Notes: a model not told the origin generated them from the letters alone. Positions 14,608-26,830 are shown, counted from the stretch's first letter. The stretch is 64,000 nt of DNA from Diphasiastrum complanatum (GCA_029204225.1 CM055100.1:10264501-10328500); one strand, 5' to 3'. Numbers and translations are program-made.

Positions 14608-15390
14608 GCAAGGTTAAGAACATGGATGTGTATCTTGAGCCGCTTATTGACGAGTTGGAAGATTTGTGGAAGGGGATAAAAGCATATGACATTTTGCGCC
14701 CCTTACATGAGAGGGAGTTTACACTACATGCCATTGTAATGTGGACAATGCATGACTATCCAGGATTAGGTGAATGCTTAGGTAATCATTCAAACAATGT
14801 CTATCTTGTGTACATAGGAGTTTGTTTACAGTTACATACAACTAGTAATTCTTGACATTTATATGATATACTACAATGGCTATATTCTTTGACATATACC
14901 TTTTTTAATAGTGATTGATAGTATCCATTTGTTGGGCAGACTTTCAAACAGCTAGAAAAAATGCTTGTTTTTTGTGCGAGCCAAATCTTGTGGGAAGATA
15001 CTCTTATACTCTCAAAAAAGTGGTTTATGAAAATTATCGTGAATACTTGCATGAAGGCCATCCATTCAGAGACACTCATAGAAGAGGTTTTGGAGGAAGA
15101 GTTGAGAGAGAGATGCCTCCAAAGAGGATGTCTGTGGAAGATTGGCAAAAACTATGGGAGGAATCTCAAGCGAAGCCAATCAATGGTATGAAAAGATTAT
15201 CTATATTTCATCGTTTGGAACATTGGAATAACCTTTTGATTAATCATCTACTTGAACCCATGCACATATTTTAAAATGTGGGTGAATCTATTTGGATACA
15301 CTTGATTGGTGAAAAACATACCATTGCTGCAAGGCACAATCCAAAAGAATCAAACACCAAAAAAGAATATTGGATAAAGGATGGTGAAGA
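14608..15390 (+). pseudogene. CACTA Tnp2 transposase, N-terminal half
   Basis: Starts at the junction with copia integrase: MDVYLEPLIDELEDLWKG, then TLHAIVMWTMHDYPGLGE, an intron-like gap (GT near 14782, AG near 14938), then ARKNACFLCEPN...ENYREYLHEGHPFR (the usual A-C-x-x-C zinc-binding region and 'H-P-F/Y-R' block), and RLEHWNNLLINHLLEPMHIF, the Tnp2 signature around 'L-D-V-M-H-I'. Coding homology runs to about 15390 and is cut by the LTR. Together with 9521-11481 it covers most of one transposase, but on opposite strands. Confidence 0.8.
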
Positions 15391-16085
15391 TTGTTGGAGA
15401 GAGAGGGGAGATGATGATTAATACGAACGAGACACGAACTTGAACAAGAAACGAATGAGAAACGAACTCAAACAGAAAATGTTCGTGCGCAGCGGAACAA
15501 GTTATACGACTCTCTCCGTAAGCATGACTATGCCTATCAGAATGAATAGAACTTTAATGATAGAAATCATGGTCATTCTAGATTACGTAGCCAAGCATTA
15601 TTAGATGAAGCGCCAGAAGAATAATTTGTCGCGAATAGCAAGACAAATTATATGTCGTGAATGATTCGCAAAGAGCTAGACTGTGCTCGACTGATAATTA
15701 GTCGCGAATGATTTGCAAAAGACAAAACTAAATGTTAGTCGTCTATTACCAGAGAAAACAACTAGAAAGATCAGACAGATGAATGATAAGCATAGCAATA
15801 TTAACATAGATCTGAACGCAGAACAAAGAGTTGTATCAGATTAAGCATATCATGTATACATGTCAATAATGCAGTAGAGCACAAGATAATAACAGACGAA
15901 ACCATGTGCCCTACGAAACGTATTTCAATCTGTAATAAGAGATGAAACTTTAATTTTGACAAGAATGAAGAATCAATACTCAGGGCATCTACTTCGTCTA
16001 CTTCTATGTCTGCCTCTTATCTCATCAACTTCTTCTCCCATTCTGTTGAATACACAAATGGTATCCAATATATATACATTAGTGT
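15391..16085 (-). mobile_element. Copia LTR (LTR B), inverted and truncated
   Basis: Begins 'tgttggagagagagg' and is the inverted counterpart of LTR A (11740-12430) over nearly 700 bp, with many small differences. About 260 bp of the LTR start is missing: at 16085 it is replaced by the LTR edge of the next minus-strand copia element. Confidence 0.85.
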
Positions 16086-17944
16086 TTACTCAAATGACAT
16101 TTAGACTAATGAACTTTGAAAAATCAATCTCTAAGTCTAAAAACAAAGTTGGCCTCAATATGCCAAAAATGGAAATATAGCAAATATAATCAAACAAGTT
16201 GAATGTTTCACACTCCCTCTTCAACTAGTTTTAACATGGACCTTGATAACACTCCAAGTGATATCCTATGCTTCATGAACAAGTCCTTTCTCAATGCTTT
16301 GGTGAAGATATCAGCTACACATTCCCTTGAGGACACATGTTGAAGCTCCACCTCCTTTGCAATGACTTGCTCCCTCACAAAATGATATTGCACCTCAATA
16401 TGCTTGCTCCTAGCATGAAAGATAGGATTGGTTGCCAATCTTTGGGCTGATTGATTGTCACAAAAGATGATTGGGCTCTCTAAAAAATCCAGCAAGTGAA
16501 GATCCTTGATCATCCTCTTGATCCATACCATCTCCTTTGCGCAATTTGTAAGAGCTTTGTACTTGGCCTCACTAGATGACAATGAGATAGTGGCTTGTTT
16601 CTTCGACATCCATGATATAGCTCCATCACCTATGAAAATACAATGAGCACTAATGAATTTCCTATCCATTACATCTCCAGCATAGTCCAAATCTAAAAAT
16701 CCTAAAAGATTAGATAATCCCCATACAATATGCCAAAATCTTGAGTTCCAATGATGTACCTCAAAACTCGCCTTCCTAGCTTGCAATGCTCCTCACTAGG
16801 ATCTTGCATGAATTGACTCAATCTTCCAACACAATAGCTTAGATCTGGTCTAGTAATGGTGAGATAAATGAGTGAACCAACTAGCTTCCTATAGAGAGTA
16901 ATGTCCTCAAAGGATCTTTCATTACCTCTTATAGTTAGCTTTACATGAGACTCCATAGGTGTATCACTGAAATCTTTCTAGAATAGAATTAGCATACTTC
17001 TCTTGACAAATAAAAGTAGATTGAGAAGATCTAATGACTTCTATTCCCAAAATGTAATGGAAATTACCAAGATCAGGCACCTCAAACTCCTTCTTAAGAG
17101 CACTCTTGATATCCTCCACATCTTGATTGCCTCCACCACTCAAGATGATATCATCCACATAGATTAGCAAGATGGTAACATCATTTCCAGCAAACCAATA
17201 ATAAAGTGAATGATCATGCCCTCTCATAACAAAGCCTTGAGAGAGTAAAAAAGTGTTAAGCTTAGCATACCAACTCCTTGGTGTTTGCTTAAGAGCATAC
17301 AAGCTCTTTTGTAGTAGACACACATGATTTGGCTTTGTACATGAAATGTAGCTCTTGGGATACTCCATGCTCACTTCCTCCTCAAGATCACCATTCAAGA
17401 ATGCATTTGAAATGTCCATTTGCCATAGATCCCATCCATAAAGTGTACCAAGTGAAATGATGACTCAAATGCTTACCATCCTCGCCATGGGTGAAAAGGT
17501 CTCATCATAGTCAATCCCTTGTTGTTGAGCATATCCTTTTGCCAGTAACCTTGACTTGTACTTGCTGATAGATCCAACTTGGTTTGTCTTCACCTTGAAT
17601 ATCCATTTGCATCCAATAGCTTTCTTGTCCTTAGGTAACTCCACCAATCTCCATGTTCCATTTTTTATAAGAGCTTGATACTCAAGATCCATTGCTTGGA
17701 TCCACTCCTCTTTTTTCCTTGCTTGATCTACACTTGTAGGTTCATCCAAAGAGGTTAGGAAAGAAACATAATTTTCAAAAACCACTTGCCTACCCTTTTG
17801 ATCATATGTGAGCCTTGAAGGCTTGTCTTTCCCTTGATGTTCTCCTTGGCTTTTGACTTGATGAAGGTCCATCATCATCGCCATCCAAAGTAGGATCCTT
17901 TTCATCAACATCAAGAATGTTAGATCCAACCACATCACCATCAA
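16086..17944 (-). pseudogene. Copia RT and RNase H (pol 3' half)
   Basis: From right to left on the minus strand: WIQAMDLEYQALIKNGTW and KWIFKVKTNQVGSISKYKSR (RT start, 17944-17465), then NAFLNGDLEEEVSMEYPKSY, SLYALKQTPRSWYAK and the RT active site ILLIYVDDIILSG (17419-16964), then TPMESH...YRKLVGSLIYLTITRPDLSY and the RNase H DLDYAGDVMDRKFISA, SWMSKKQATISLSSSEAKY, FVREQV (16956-16208). Two or three frameshifts (near 17440 and 16960-16700) break the frame. A polypurine tract and LTR edge lie at 16086-16225. Confidence 0.92.
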
Positions 17945-18026
17945 TCATGCTTGAAGACACTTTTGGAATGTTCCCCTCATCAAAGATGACATCTCTACTA
18001 GCAATCACTTTGTTAGTAGAAGGAAT

Positions 18027-19016
18027 TTAAACCTTGTAGGCTTTACTCACCTCACTATATCTAACAAAAATACCTCTTCTTGAAGATGGATCCTCCGTGG
18101 TCCTGTCATCAAGAGTAATGTTGACATAGCATGTGCATCCAAAGGTTCTTAGAAAGTTAAAACTCGGCCTCCTCTTGAATAGCATCTCAAAAGGTGTCCT
18201 TCCATCCAAAATAGTACTCGGCCACCTATTGCACAAGAAATTGGCACACAACAAAGCTTGATCCCAAAATGGTTTGTCAAGATTAGCACTTAACCTCATA
18301 GCTTTATCACTTTCACATAAAGTCCTATTCTTCCTTTCAACCACTCCATTTTGTTGTGGGGTTCTTGATGTTGTATATTGCCTCTTAATTACATGCTCAT
18401 CACAAAAGGCCTTGAACTTGGTAGATATGTACTCACCACCATTGTCATTCCTTAAGCACTTGATCCTTGTGGAAAATTGGTTCTCCTCCATCAAACTTGG
18501 CAAAGTCTTTTGAATAGCAATACTTTGAACAATGTTAGCATGAACATCCAACAAGCCATTAAGAATCACTTGAAAAAGCTCTCCTTCCTTAATGCTTTTA
18601 TCAATGCAAGCCAATTCATCATTCAATGCTTTCATCCTCAAAACAAATGTACTTGGACTTTCTTCATTCTTTTGCAAACAAGAAAAAATTTGCCTTCTTA
18701 GAGTCAACACTCTAGAAGTAGACTTGGATTCATAAAGGTTCTTCAATGAGTCCCAAGCTTCCAAAGATGATGTGCACTTACCAACTTCCTTGAGAAGCTC
18801 ATTGGTAACATTCATCTTTATCATGTGTAGAGCCTTGTTGGTCCTCTTGTCACCTCACTTGATCTTGTTGTGTTGCTGGTCTCTCCTCCAAACCTACAAC
18901 AATATCCAAAACATCGTTCATCTCAAGAAGTACTCCATACTCACTTTCCACAATGAATAATTACTTGAGGTAAACCTATCATTGGCTTCCAACATGACTC
19001 CAATTGAGGTTGCCAT
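18027..19016 (-). pseudogene. Copia gag fused in frame to integrase core
   Basis: Gag starts at the ATG at 19016 (MATSIGVMLEANDR), is frameshifted near 18920, and is then open from 18824: NVTNELLKEVGKCTSSLEAW...SRVLTLRRQIFSCLQ. After QKTLPSLMEE the frame passes without a break into integrase: NQFSTRIKCLRNDNGGEYIS...RTPQQNGVVERKNRTLCESD. The zinc knuckle, protease and integrase N-terminus are absent, so the 265-residue frame is an internal-deletion product. It keeps the second Asp and the Glu of the integrase triad but not the first Asp. Confidence 0.88.
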
Positions 19017-19429
19017 GTAGCAATGACCTGATCTTCTTTTTCAATCTATTTCAATGCACAATGCACTCCTTTGAACAACAACAAATTCTTTTAAAATAAA
19101 TCACAAATATTTGAAACTATCTCAACAATTCTCTTTTCGCACTTATACCAAGCAAATCGACACATAGAATCATGGAATCTTGATCAACCTATGATCTATC
19201 CTCAATCTAATGACTTTTTCCACTTGATAAATTGAAACACACTCAAATGAAGTCCAGCAACATCACTATCTAGAGATCCAATTAAAATTAGGGTTTTGTC
19301 AAAATCACAAAAGATTGACTATGCCAAATCTACATGCAAATGCTGAAATTTTGATTATGCAATCTAATAGCCACCACTAAGGTTGATCCAATGATCCAAA
19401 AATCGGCCAAATCCAGTATGTGAAATCAA
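19017..19429. other. Copia leader or LTR remnant, unresolved
   Basis: The 5' leader and LTR of the minus-strand copia element should lie here, but I see no initiator-Met primer-binding site and no clear LTR edge. Confidence 0.3.
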
Positions 19430-20203
19430 AAATCGAAAGTGATAAAGTTTGTTGTAGTGGGTTTCTTTCCTTGCCTATCCTCAACCCAAGATCTAATCAA
19501 TCTAGCATCAAGGAGATGAAGTTAGTTGTCACGCGTAGGTTCATTCCCATGAGAGCGATAGCATATTTCAGATTTCAGCATGAATGGAAGATCTACATCT
19601 AACTCTAACATCCATTAACCCTAAGCATTAACACTACAATCATTAATACTAAGATCCACAATGAAGATAACTTACTCTTTCTCTCTCTTCCTTGCTCTCT
19701 CATAACAAGTATAAAAAAACAATGCAATCCCAATAACCATCAAATCCAATAATTAGCAAACACAATAAAAGCATGAGAGATGGAGGAAAAGTGATAGAGA
19801 GCAAGGACATTCATAAATTCATTTCACAAGAGAACCAACCTGCTTTATTGAAATGAAGATATGTACATGTGTAGGAAACTCAAGTTGGTCCCTTCTTATA
19901 GTAGAGAGGAGGACTCTGGCCTCTGAATCCTATTGGTCCATTTCTGTCTCCCTAATTATTCAAATTTTAAAAAGATTGGGAACCATCCAAAATTGGAGGG
20001 AAACCCAACTTTATTCACTAACTTGACATTTAGGCCCTACGACATTAAAAGTCTCGCAAAAAGGCCTAAAGTCCTTTTATTGACTTTCTAATTAATCAAA
20101 TTTCTATATGCTCATCGGGTTGAACTTACACACATAGGGTGCCAAATACCTCTCACTTATTAGCTAGGATTAGTATTGTCTCGATATTTGAAAACCCTCC
20201 AAT
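19430..20203 (-). mobile_element. Ty3/gypsy-type 3' LTR
   Basis: On the minus strand the LTR starts at 20203 after a polypurine tract (GGTGGGGGATA, 20204-20216). It is related along much of its length to the plus-strand LTR starting at 39026: both have 'gtgggaccnncaccanttttggtnggggat' just upstream and share 'ctcatgggaa.gaac' near the far end. The left bound is approximate. Confidence 0.65.
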
Positions 20204-22335
20204 AGTATCCCCCACCAAAACTGGTGGCGGTCCCACGACACCTACGAGATGCAGTTACTGTGGACTCTTATTTGCATCATGTCAAATCTTTATTAATTGA
20301 TACTACACCTTCTCCATGAAATCGAGTCAAGCAGTGTTGAAATCTAAGTTGTGCGGCAAAAAACAACAGTGGGCTCCGGCGATCCACTTTGAAGTTGTCC
20401 AAGCTGTGAATCGAGATTCCCAGGAGCCTCCCATCATGGCTGCACGAAAATACAATCGACGTATGGATGGTAATTTTGTCCATGGCCAATCCCAAATCCT
20501 TTCACTTATTTCTGTGCGGCATTGGTACATAGTATGGATCTACGCGCAATTGGCGAGGGCTAGCCACATAACTCCTAATGGATTTCAGAGTTTTCTCAAA
20601 AACTATAACTCTCCAAGCCGGCTACTGTCCCAATGTGGGTATCTTATCCAATTCTTTGTCGGCCTCAATTTTAGAGGTCTTAAACTTGAGGACCCAACCA
20701 CCACGCGAGGAGTCATGAGGATGTTGCACTAAAAAGCTCTAGATCTGGTCCTCAACGCTGATTGGTCTTCTAAATAATGGTGTGGTCCTTGATGAAGATG
20801 GAACTGCTTGCGTTGCCTATGGAACTTGTTGTTCTTCTACGACTTCAGGGCCTCCACCATGTTCCATGCCTGAATCCAACTCTGTATCCATTCTTGCTTG
20901 ATCATGGTGCTGAGGCGAAAACTGTGGCATCAATGGAACTGGAATTTGAGGCCCAACATCCAACACCTGAGCGACGACTTTCTCATAATCCTTCATAATG
21001 GCCTTGGCCTTGCCTAACTCGGTGGTTGTCGTTCTTTTTGAGTTTCTCAAATTTTTTCTGAAACCCTGCCAGTGTAGTATGGTAGGTTACCACTTTGTGA
21101 AAAAAGTATTTGATCTCATCCGGTGTGACTGGACGATCAGGCACTTGGGTCTGTAAGTAGGAATCGCGTTCAAGGGTGGTTGCATCCAATTCACATTGAA
21201 GTCGTTCGTGTTCCAATGCTGCTAAGTCCAACTGTCCGACTAGCAACAAGACCTGCTATTTGGAATCTTGGACTACCTTGTCAACCTTCTCTTGCGCCAT
21301 GGTAAGTGCATTATGAAGGGTCACCACAAAGTCTTTCTTCAATATAACTACTTTTGGCAATTTTATTGCTGGTTCATCAGGAATATTACGCACTCCAAAT
21401 ATGGTTGGATCCATATAATTTAGAATCTGCTCATTAGTAAGTTTTGCATTGTCATCATAAGTCAAGGCATGACTCACAGGAATGAGTTCATCTTGAATTG
21501 GTTTTGGTATAGGCTCCGTTGATATCCAAGCTACATTCAGCACATTAAAAGAAAAAGTGATCAGTGTCTCCAAGGTTTGATCCAATAATGAAATCTCGCT
21601 CAAATCTGATTGATTATCTTGTTGACACATATAACCTACTATACAGTCAATTGTTACAAGAGCTTGATTCCAGTTGATAGTATCGGTTTGAGAGTCATAA
21701 TGAGCTCCCCAATCTTTTATTGGTCAATCACAATTTTTTGATGAATCATCATCCTCTTTTTGAGCCACTGGTTTGATAGTCCAAGTCATAGGATCAACCT
21801 TGACTGCACGTTCACGATTTTCAAAAGTGATTTTCCCAGTACCCCAGTTATGAATTACTTGTGCAACTCATAACCATGGGCGTCTCAATAGGACTCGGTA
21901 GACATTTGCTGCTTTTGGTAAGTCCATTACTACAAAAGTAATGACGAACTATACTCTGACAATTCTAGCAAGTATATCTGCAACCATTCCTTGTGGACGA
22001 ACTGTCATTTGATCAGCTAGCTTAGTGGCAAAAGTCGTAGGTTTTATCTTTGTAAGGCCCCACTTTGCACATAGCTTTGTAGAAATTAGGTTAACTCCCG
22101 AACCGCCATCTATCATGGCTGCTTCGTTAGGAAATTGTCTATGTTGTATTGGTAAGGTGATATTTTTTTGCTCACTTTCCCAAACTGCTCCGACATGGAG
22201 TACTTAATTAGATTCTTCAAATCTGGCACAAAAAAGTAGCTCTTGATGGATTCTGGTTCAGCTTGAGTTAACTTTTGCGCTAATACTTCTTTTGCTTTTG
22301 GCACCAACTTCAAAAACTCTCCCAATGAAATATTT
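20204..22335 (-). mobile_element. Gypsy-type internal region: protease and coiled-coil ORF, no RT
   Basis: On the minus strand a protease-like block spans about 22130-21760: MIDGGSGVNLISTKLCAKWG with the D-G-G-S-G form common in plant gypsy retropepsins, then MTVRPQGMVADILARI, FVVMDLPKAANVYRVLLRRP. Upstream (22325-22113) lies LVPKAKEVLAQKLTQAEPES, probably the gag end. Downstream (21630-20983, one in-frame stop at 21256) is a roughly 210-residue helical, heptad-like protein (LAALEHERLQCELDATTLE). Only about 1.6 kb separates the protease from the polypurine tract, and I see no RT, RNase H or integrase there. Either a deletion derivative or a non-autonomous type. Confidence 0.6.
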
Positions 22336-22429
22336 GTTGGAGAGAGGGAGATGAACGAGTTGAGAAAATGTGTCGTACGTTAGAAACAAAAAATAAGCTC
22401 AAAGAGGTAAGACGAACACGATGAGTGAG

Positions 22430-23215
22430 CTAACAGCAAAAGAGATATCTAGTCTGCACTGACTTCGAATAAACGTTGCAATCAGCAGTGCTTGGTTTGA
22501 ATCCTTGTGCAATGAGGAATGTGTTAATCCTCTGAAACCAAGTCGTGGCAGATTGTTTCAATCTGTACATTGCCTTGTGGAGTTTACAAACATGATTCTT
22601 CATGCCTTCCAGAACGTATACTTCGGGTTGGATCATGTAGATATCTTCTTGTATAACTCCATTCAGATGGGCTATTTGTACATCAAGTTGATGTACTTTG
22701 AGGTCGGCAACTGCAGCATAAGACAAGAGCATTTGGATCGACGAATGTTTGATGACTGGACTAAAAGTCTCACTATAGTCGACATTCGAGATCCTCGTGC
22801 TACCAGTCTAGCCTTCCTTCAATCAATTGCTCTGTTGGCATTATATTTTATCTTAAAGATCCATTTGCAATCAATGATATTGCAGCCAATAGGAGCTTCA
22901 ACTAATGACCATGTCTGATTTTTGATCAGAGAGGAATACTCTCTATCCATGGCTTCTCTCCAGAGATCAGAGTCTGGTTGGCTAAGTGCCTCTTCGATTG
23001 TCGTCAGTTCCTACATTAAGAGACAGGTAGATTCAGGAGTATACCCTGTGGGCTGTGGCGCACTCGGCTTGATCTTCTGGGAGGATTCTACTAATGAACC
23101 GCTCCTGGGACTTGTTGTTGGGTAGCAGCAACATCTTTGTCTGATTCGTTGTCTTGAAGTGAGTCGACAATACATACGTCTGAGCCAGAAGCTCAACTAA
23201 GAGCAAAGGAGGAGC
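22430..23215 (-). pseudogene. Copia RT N-terminal fragment
   Basis: Minus strand, right to left: EALSQPDSDLWREAMDREYS, then NQTWSLVEAPIGCNIIDCKW (RT start), then HQLDVQIAHLNGVIQEDIYM and KLHKAMYRLKQSATTWFQRI. A frameshift near 22730 splits it. It ends before the YVDD active site, at sequence resembling an LTR end ('tgttggagagagggagatg' at 22336). Confidence 0.85.
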
Positions 23216-23221
23216 CAATTG

Positions 23222-25582
23222 CTTTGTCTCTTTTGTAGATGATTATACAAGACATTCTTGGATCTATATGTTGTCTTCAAAAGCCATGGTTTATGATGTT
23301 TTTTCTTACTTTTAAAGCTTATGTAGAGAAGCAGTTTCCTTTCAAGATACAAGCTTTAAGAAGTGATAGTGGAGGGGAATACACTTCCAATAAGTTTAAA
23401 GACTTTTGTGAGAGAGTGGGTATTCAAAGAGAGTTTTCTTGTTCATATACTCCTCAACAAAATGGAGTTGCTGAGAGAAAAAATAGAACTTTGTGTATGT
23501 GCAAAAGCCATTAGGCTGGAAGCTTCTCTGCCTAAATAATTTTGGGGAGAGGCAGTTGCATGTGCAAACTATCTTTGTAATAGGCTTCCAAATCTTGCAA
23601 TAGGAGGAAAGACACCATTTGAGATGTTGTATAAGAAAAAGCCTAAGGTAGATCATCTTAGGATTTTTGGTTGTGTATGATTTGTGCACGTACCTATAGA
23701 AACTAGGAAGAAGGAAGATCCTAGTGCAGTAAAAGGAATTTTTGCTGGTTATGCATCTGCTAAAAAAGCATACAAGATTTATTTGCCCTCTACTGACAAA
23801 AATGTTGTTAGTAGAGATGTGGTCTTCCATGAAGATCAAAAATTTAACTTGGATGATGTTCAGATCAAAGAGACTCATGCAAGATCAATCATCAACCTTG
23901 ATGCTATTCAAGAAGAGGTGAGGCCGAGGCTTGAGGAGGAGTAGATTCAAGCTATCACACCAAGAAGATCTACACGAGCAAGATCTGAGCCAAGGAGGCT
24001 CACATATGATGAAGAAGGAAGGCAAGTGGAAGGTGAAACTTCCTATCATGCACTTTTTATATCAGATGAAGAGCCTAAGGATGTCCAAGAAGCTTTTCAA
24101 TCCAAGAAGTGGGTTTAGCAATGACCCAAGAATTTGAAGCCTTGATGTCAAATAACACATGGGAGCTTGTGGAGCCACCAAACAACATGCATGTGATCGG
24201 ATGTAAGTGGGTATTTGGAATCAAGTATAATCATGATGCATCTATCAATAAGTATAAAGCAAGACTTTGTGCTAAAGGCTACTCTCAGATTAAAGGTCTT
24301 GATTATGAAAATACCTTTGCACTAGTTGCAAAGATGGTAACAATTCGAATACTTATCTCTCTTGTATGTTTTCACAAATGGAGTATGTTCTAGTTTGATG
24401 TTTCTAATGCATTTCTCAATGAATACCTTGAGGAGGAGATTTATATGGAGAAACCTCTAGGTTTTGTGAAGGAAGGTGATGAATCAAAAGTTTGTCTTTT
24501 GTTCAAAAGTCTGTATGGACTGAAACAGGCACCAAGGTCTTGGTATGCAAGGCTCAATTCTTATCTCATATGACTCGAATTTTGTCTAAGTGAATATGAC
24601 CCTTCTCTGTATTATAAGTTTGTAGATAACTTTGTAATTATTCTTCTCATCTATGTAGATGATATCATTCTTTCTGGAAACAGTGAGAAGTTAGTTGAAG
24701 AAACTAAGCATGCACTTGGTACTGAGTTTAAAATGCAGGACTTAGGAGTTCTTCACTATATTCTTGACCTTGAAATAGATTTTTGAAAAGGTCATGCATT
24801 TATAAGCCAAAGTAGATATGCACTTTCCATGCTCCGGAAATTTCTTATGGAGAGCTGTAAAGGCATAGATACACCTATGGAGCACACTGTAAAAGTTCGT
24901 ATTAAAGATGATGAAAAATCCTTTGAGGACATCACTCTTTATAGGAGTCTTATTGGCTCACTTATTTGGTTAACAGTGACTAGGCCTGATCTAAGCTAAG
25001 TTAACACATGCAGGATCCAAAGTTACATGGAAGTTGGATAAAAGAGTCTTGAGGTCTATATCTTCTACCTTGGATTATGGACTATACTATGAAGGAGAAG
25101 ATCTGACTTTGATTGTTTTTTCAGATTCACATTTTGTAGGAGACAGGTTGGATAGGAAATCCACAAGTGCTTACACTATATTTCTTGGAGGAAATTTGGT
25201 TTCTTGGTTGTCAAAGAAGCAGGCAACTATTTCCTTATCATCTTGTGAAGCTGAATACAAATCTCTTACAACCACAACAAAGGAGGTTTTATGGATCAAA
25301 AGGCTACTTTTGGAGCTTAAGTGTTATGCATATGAAGATTTACCAATTATCAAAAATGATAAGATTTCTGCTCAGGCTCTTGCAAATAATCTAGTCTTTC
25401 ATGCAAGGAGCAAGCATATTGAAGTGGCTCATCATTTTGTAAGAGAAAAAGTCATTGGAAGAGAGATCTCATTGGAGCATGTTTCATCTTCAGATTGTGT
25501 TGCAGATCTTCTCACCAATGTCTTTATGAAGATGAGGTCTAACCTTGGCCTAATTTCGAAATCTATGTTGATAGGAACATAA
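23222..25582 (+). pseudogene. Copia integrase, RT and RNase H
   Basis: Opens abruptly at FVDDYTRHSWIYML (integrase core), then RSDSGGEYTSNKF and TPQQNGVAERKNRTL, the Asp and Glu of the catalytic triad. The integrase C-terminus follows at 23684-23944, RT from 24109 (WELVEPPNNMHVIGCKWVFG) with the active site LLIYVDDIILSGN at about 24646-24680, and an intact RNase H at 25034-25582 (FSDSHFVGDRLDRKSTSA; SWLSKKQATISLSSCEAEY). At least six frameshifts or stops occur between 23500 and 25030. The same element is missing its gag and protease upstream, where a minus-strand copia scrap begins. Confidence 0.92.
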
Positions 25583-25596
25583 ATTTTAAGGAGGAG
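25583..25596 (+). other. Polypurine tract
   Basis: AAGGAGGAG just before a TGTGAAG LTR start; primes plus-strand DNA synthesis. Confidence 0.75.
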
Positions 25597-26818
25597 TGTG
25601 AAGATTATTAAAATATTATATTCCTATCTCGAGTTTGGGGTCATGTCCATGATAATTTCCACTAGATTTCATGTTGTACATATAAGGAGTGTGAATTGAG
25701 CACATATCCTTCTAGTGTAGCTCAGATTTGAGTTACATAGGTTCAATTATAATGACATGCAGATGTTTTGATAGCATGCAAAGTCTTACTATATGCATGC
25801 AAGCCACATGCAATCAGAGCATGCAACATGCAAAGTAGTTTTTGTGATCTACACATGTCTAGGCAATTTTATGAGTTGACATGCAGTACATGCACCATAC
25901 ATGCATGCAGTTACACATGTGGATTGCTGGTAGGTGAATTAGTTCAGTTAAGTGGACTTTCCATGCAACTCCACTGTAGGAATTCGAGTCTCTCTCATGT
26001 AGGGAAAGCTGGGCATGTTTTGCCTTATTGTGAATATTGAGATTTTGGTGTTTGGGACTCATTTTCTCTCTACCTGAGTTTTCTATGTATAAATTTCTCT
26101 CTCTACCCAAGAGCAGCCTCTTTTTCCCATACTGAACACTTAGAATTATTTCTGACATTCATTTCTCATAGTGAAGTGTTAGAATTTTTCATCAGATGTA
26201 TGCCATTGTGCTCTTGCCTTAGATTTTTCAAGCATACTCTTCTTTGATCAATCTTGTGCAATCACAACACCCCAGTAAGATCCCGTAGGGTGTGTGGTGA
26301 AGTTCACACGTGCTAAAAACTTCACAATATTGATAGTTTATCTACTATGTACATTTTCATTAATATCTTCTACGACTGCTATCTAACATAGGATGAATCA
26401 AGTAGAGCTCGTGAAGATGTATAATCATATTGTACTTTGTCCCTAATCTACAATGATCATTAAATTGTATTTTCAGTAGGAGAACTATCAATGAAAATAT
26501 ATATAGATCAATCAATGATCAAGTTATGAAGTTTTTGGAACTTGTGCACCTAGAAGTGCATGCTTCATACATTCTGTACTTTGATCTATTTAGATCAATT
26601 TTGATTTCAATCAAGAGTGCAATTATATATCACTTATTGTTTCATTCTTGCATTGATGTATTTATCATGTTCACTTCAATCTTACTAGCTATCTGACACA
26701 TTATTGATCCATCAACAAGCTCATGCAATCTCATTCTGCTGCTCAGAGTATTCATCTCAAAGTGAATTGATCCAGAGCTTCTCTTCTAGACATCTGATCA
26801 TCCCACCAATTTTTGACA
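25597..26818 (+). mobile_element. Copia LTR shared by two elements, about 1.2 kb
   Basis: Starts TGTGAAGATTATT after RNase H and a polypurine tract, and ends ATTTTTGACA before a primer-binding-like site and a gag. It therefore serves as 3' LTR for the upstream pol and as 5' LTR for the downstream gag. Positions 25755-25965 hold about ten CATGCA (RY-type) motifs. Confidence 0.7.
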
Positions 26819-26830
26819 TGTTATCAGAGT
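26819..26830 (+). other. Degenerate tRNA-iMet primer-binding site
   Basis: TGTTATCAGAGT at the LTR end differs from TGGTATCAGAGC at two positions. Confidence 0.7.

Noticed and set aside
20316-20732. 138-aa plus-strand ORF
   Set aside because: Lies antisense within the 3' part of a minus-strand gypsy-type unit, no domain recognised and no splice or start support.
23396-23878. 160-aa minus-strand ORF
   Set aside because: Antisense to a copia integrase with a clear plus-strand motif series; a shadow frame.
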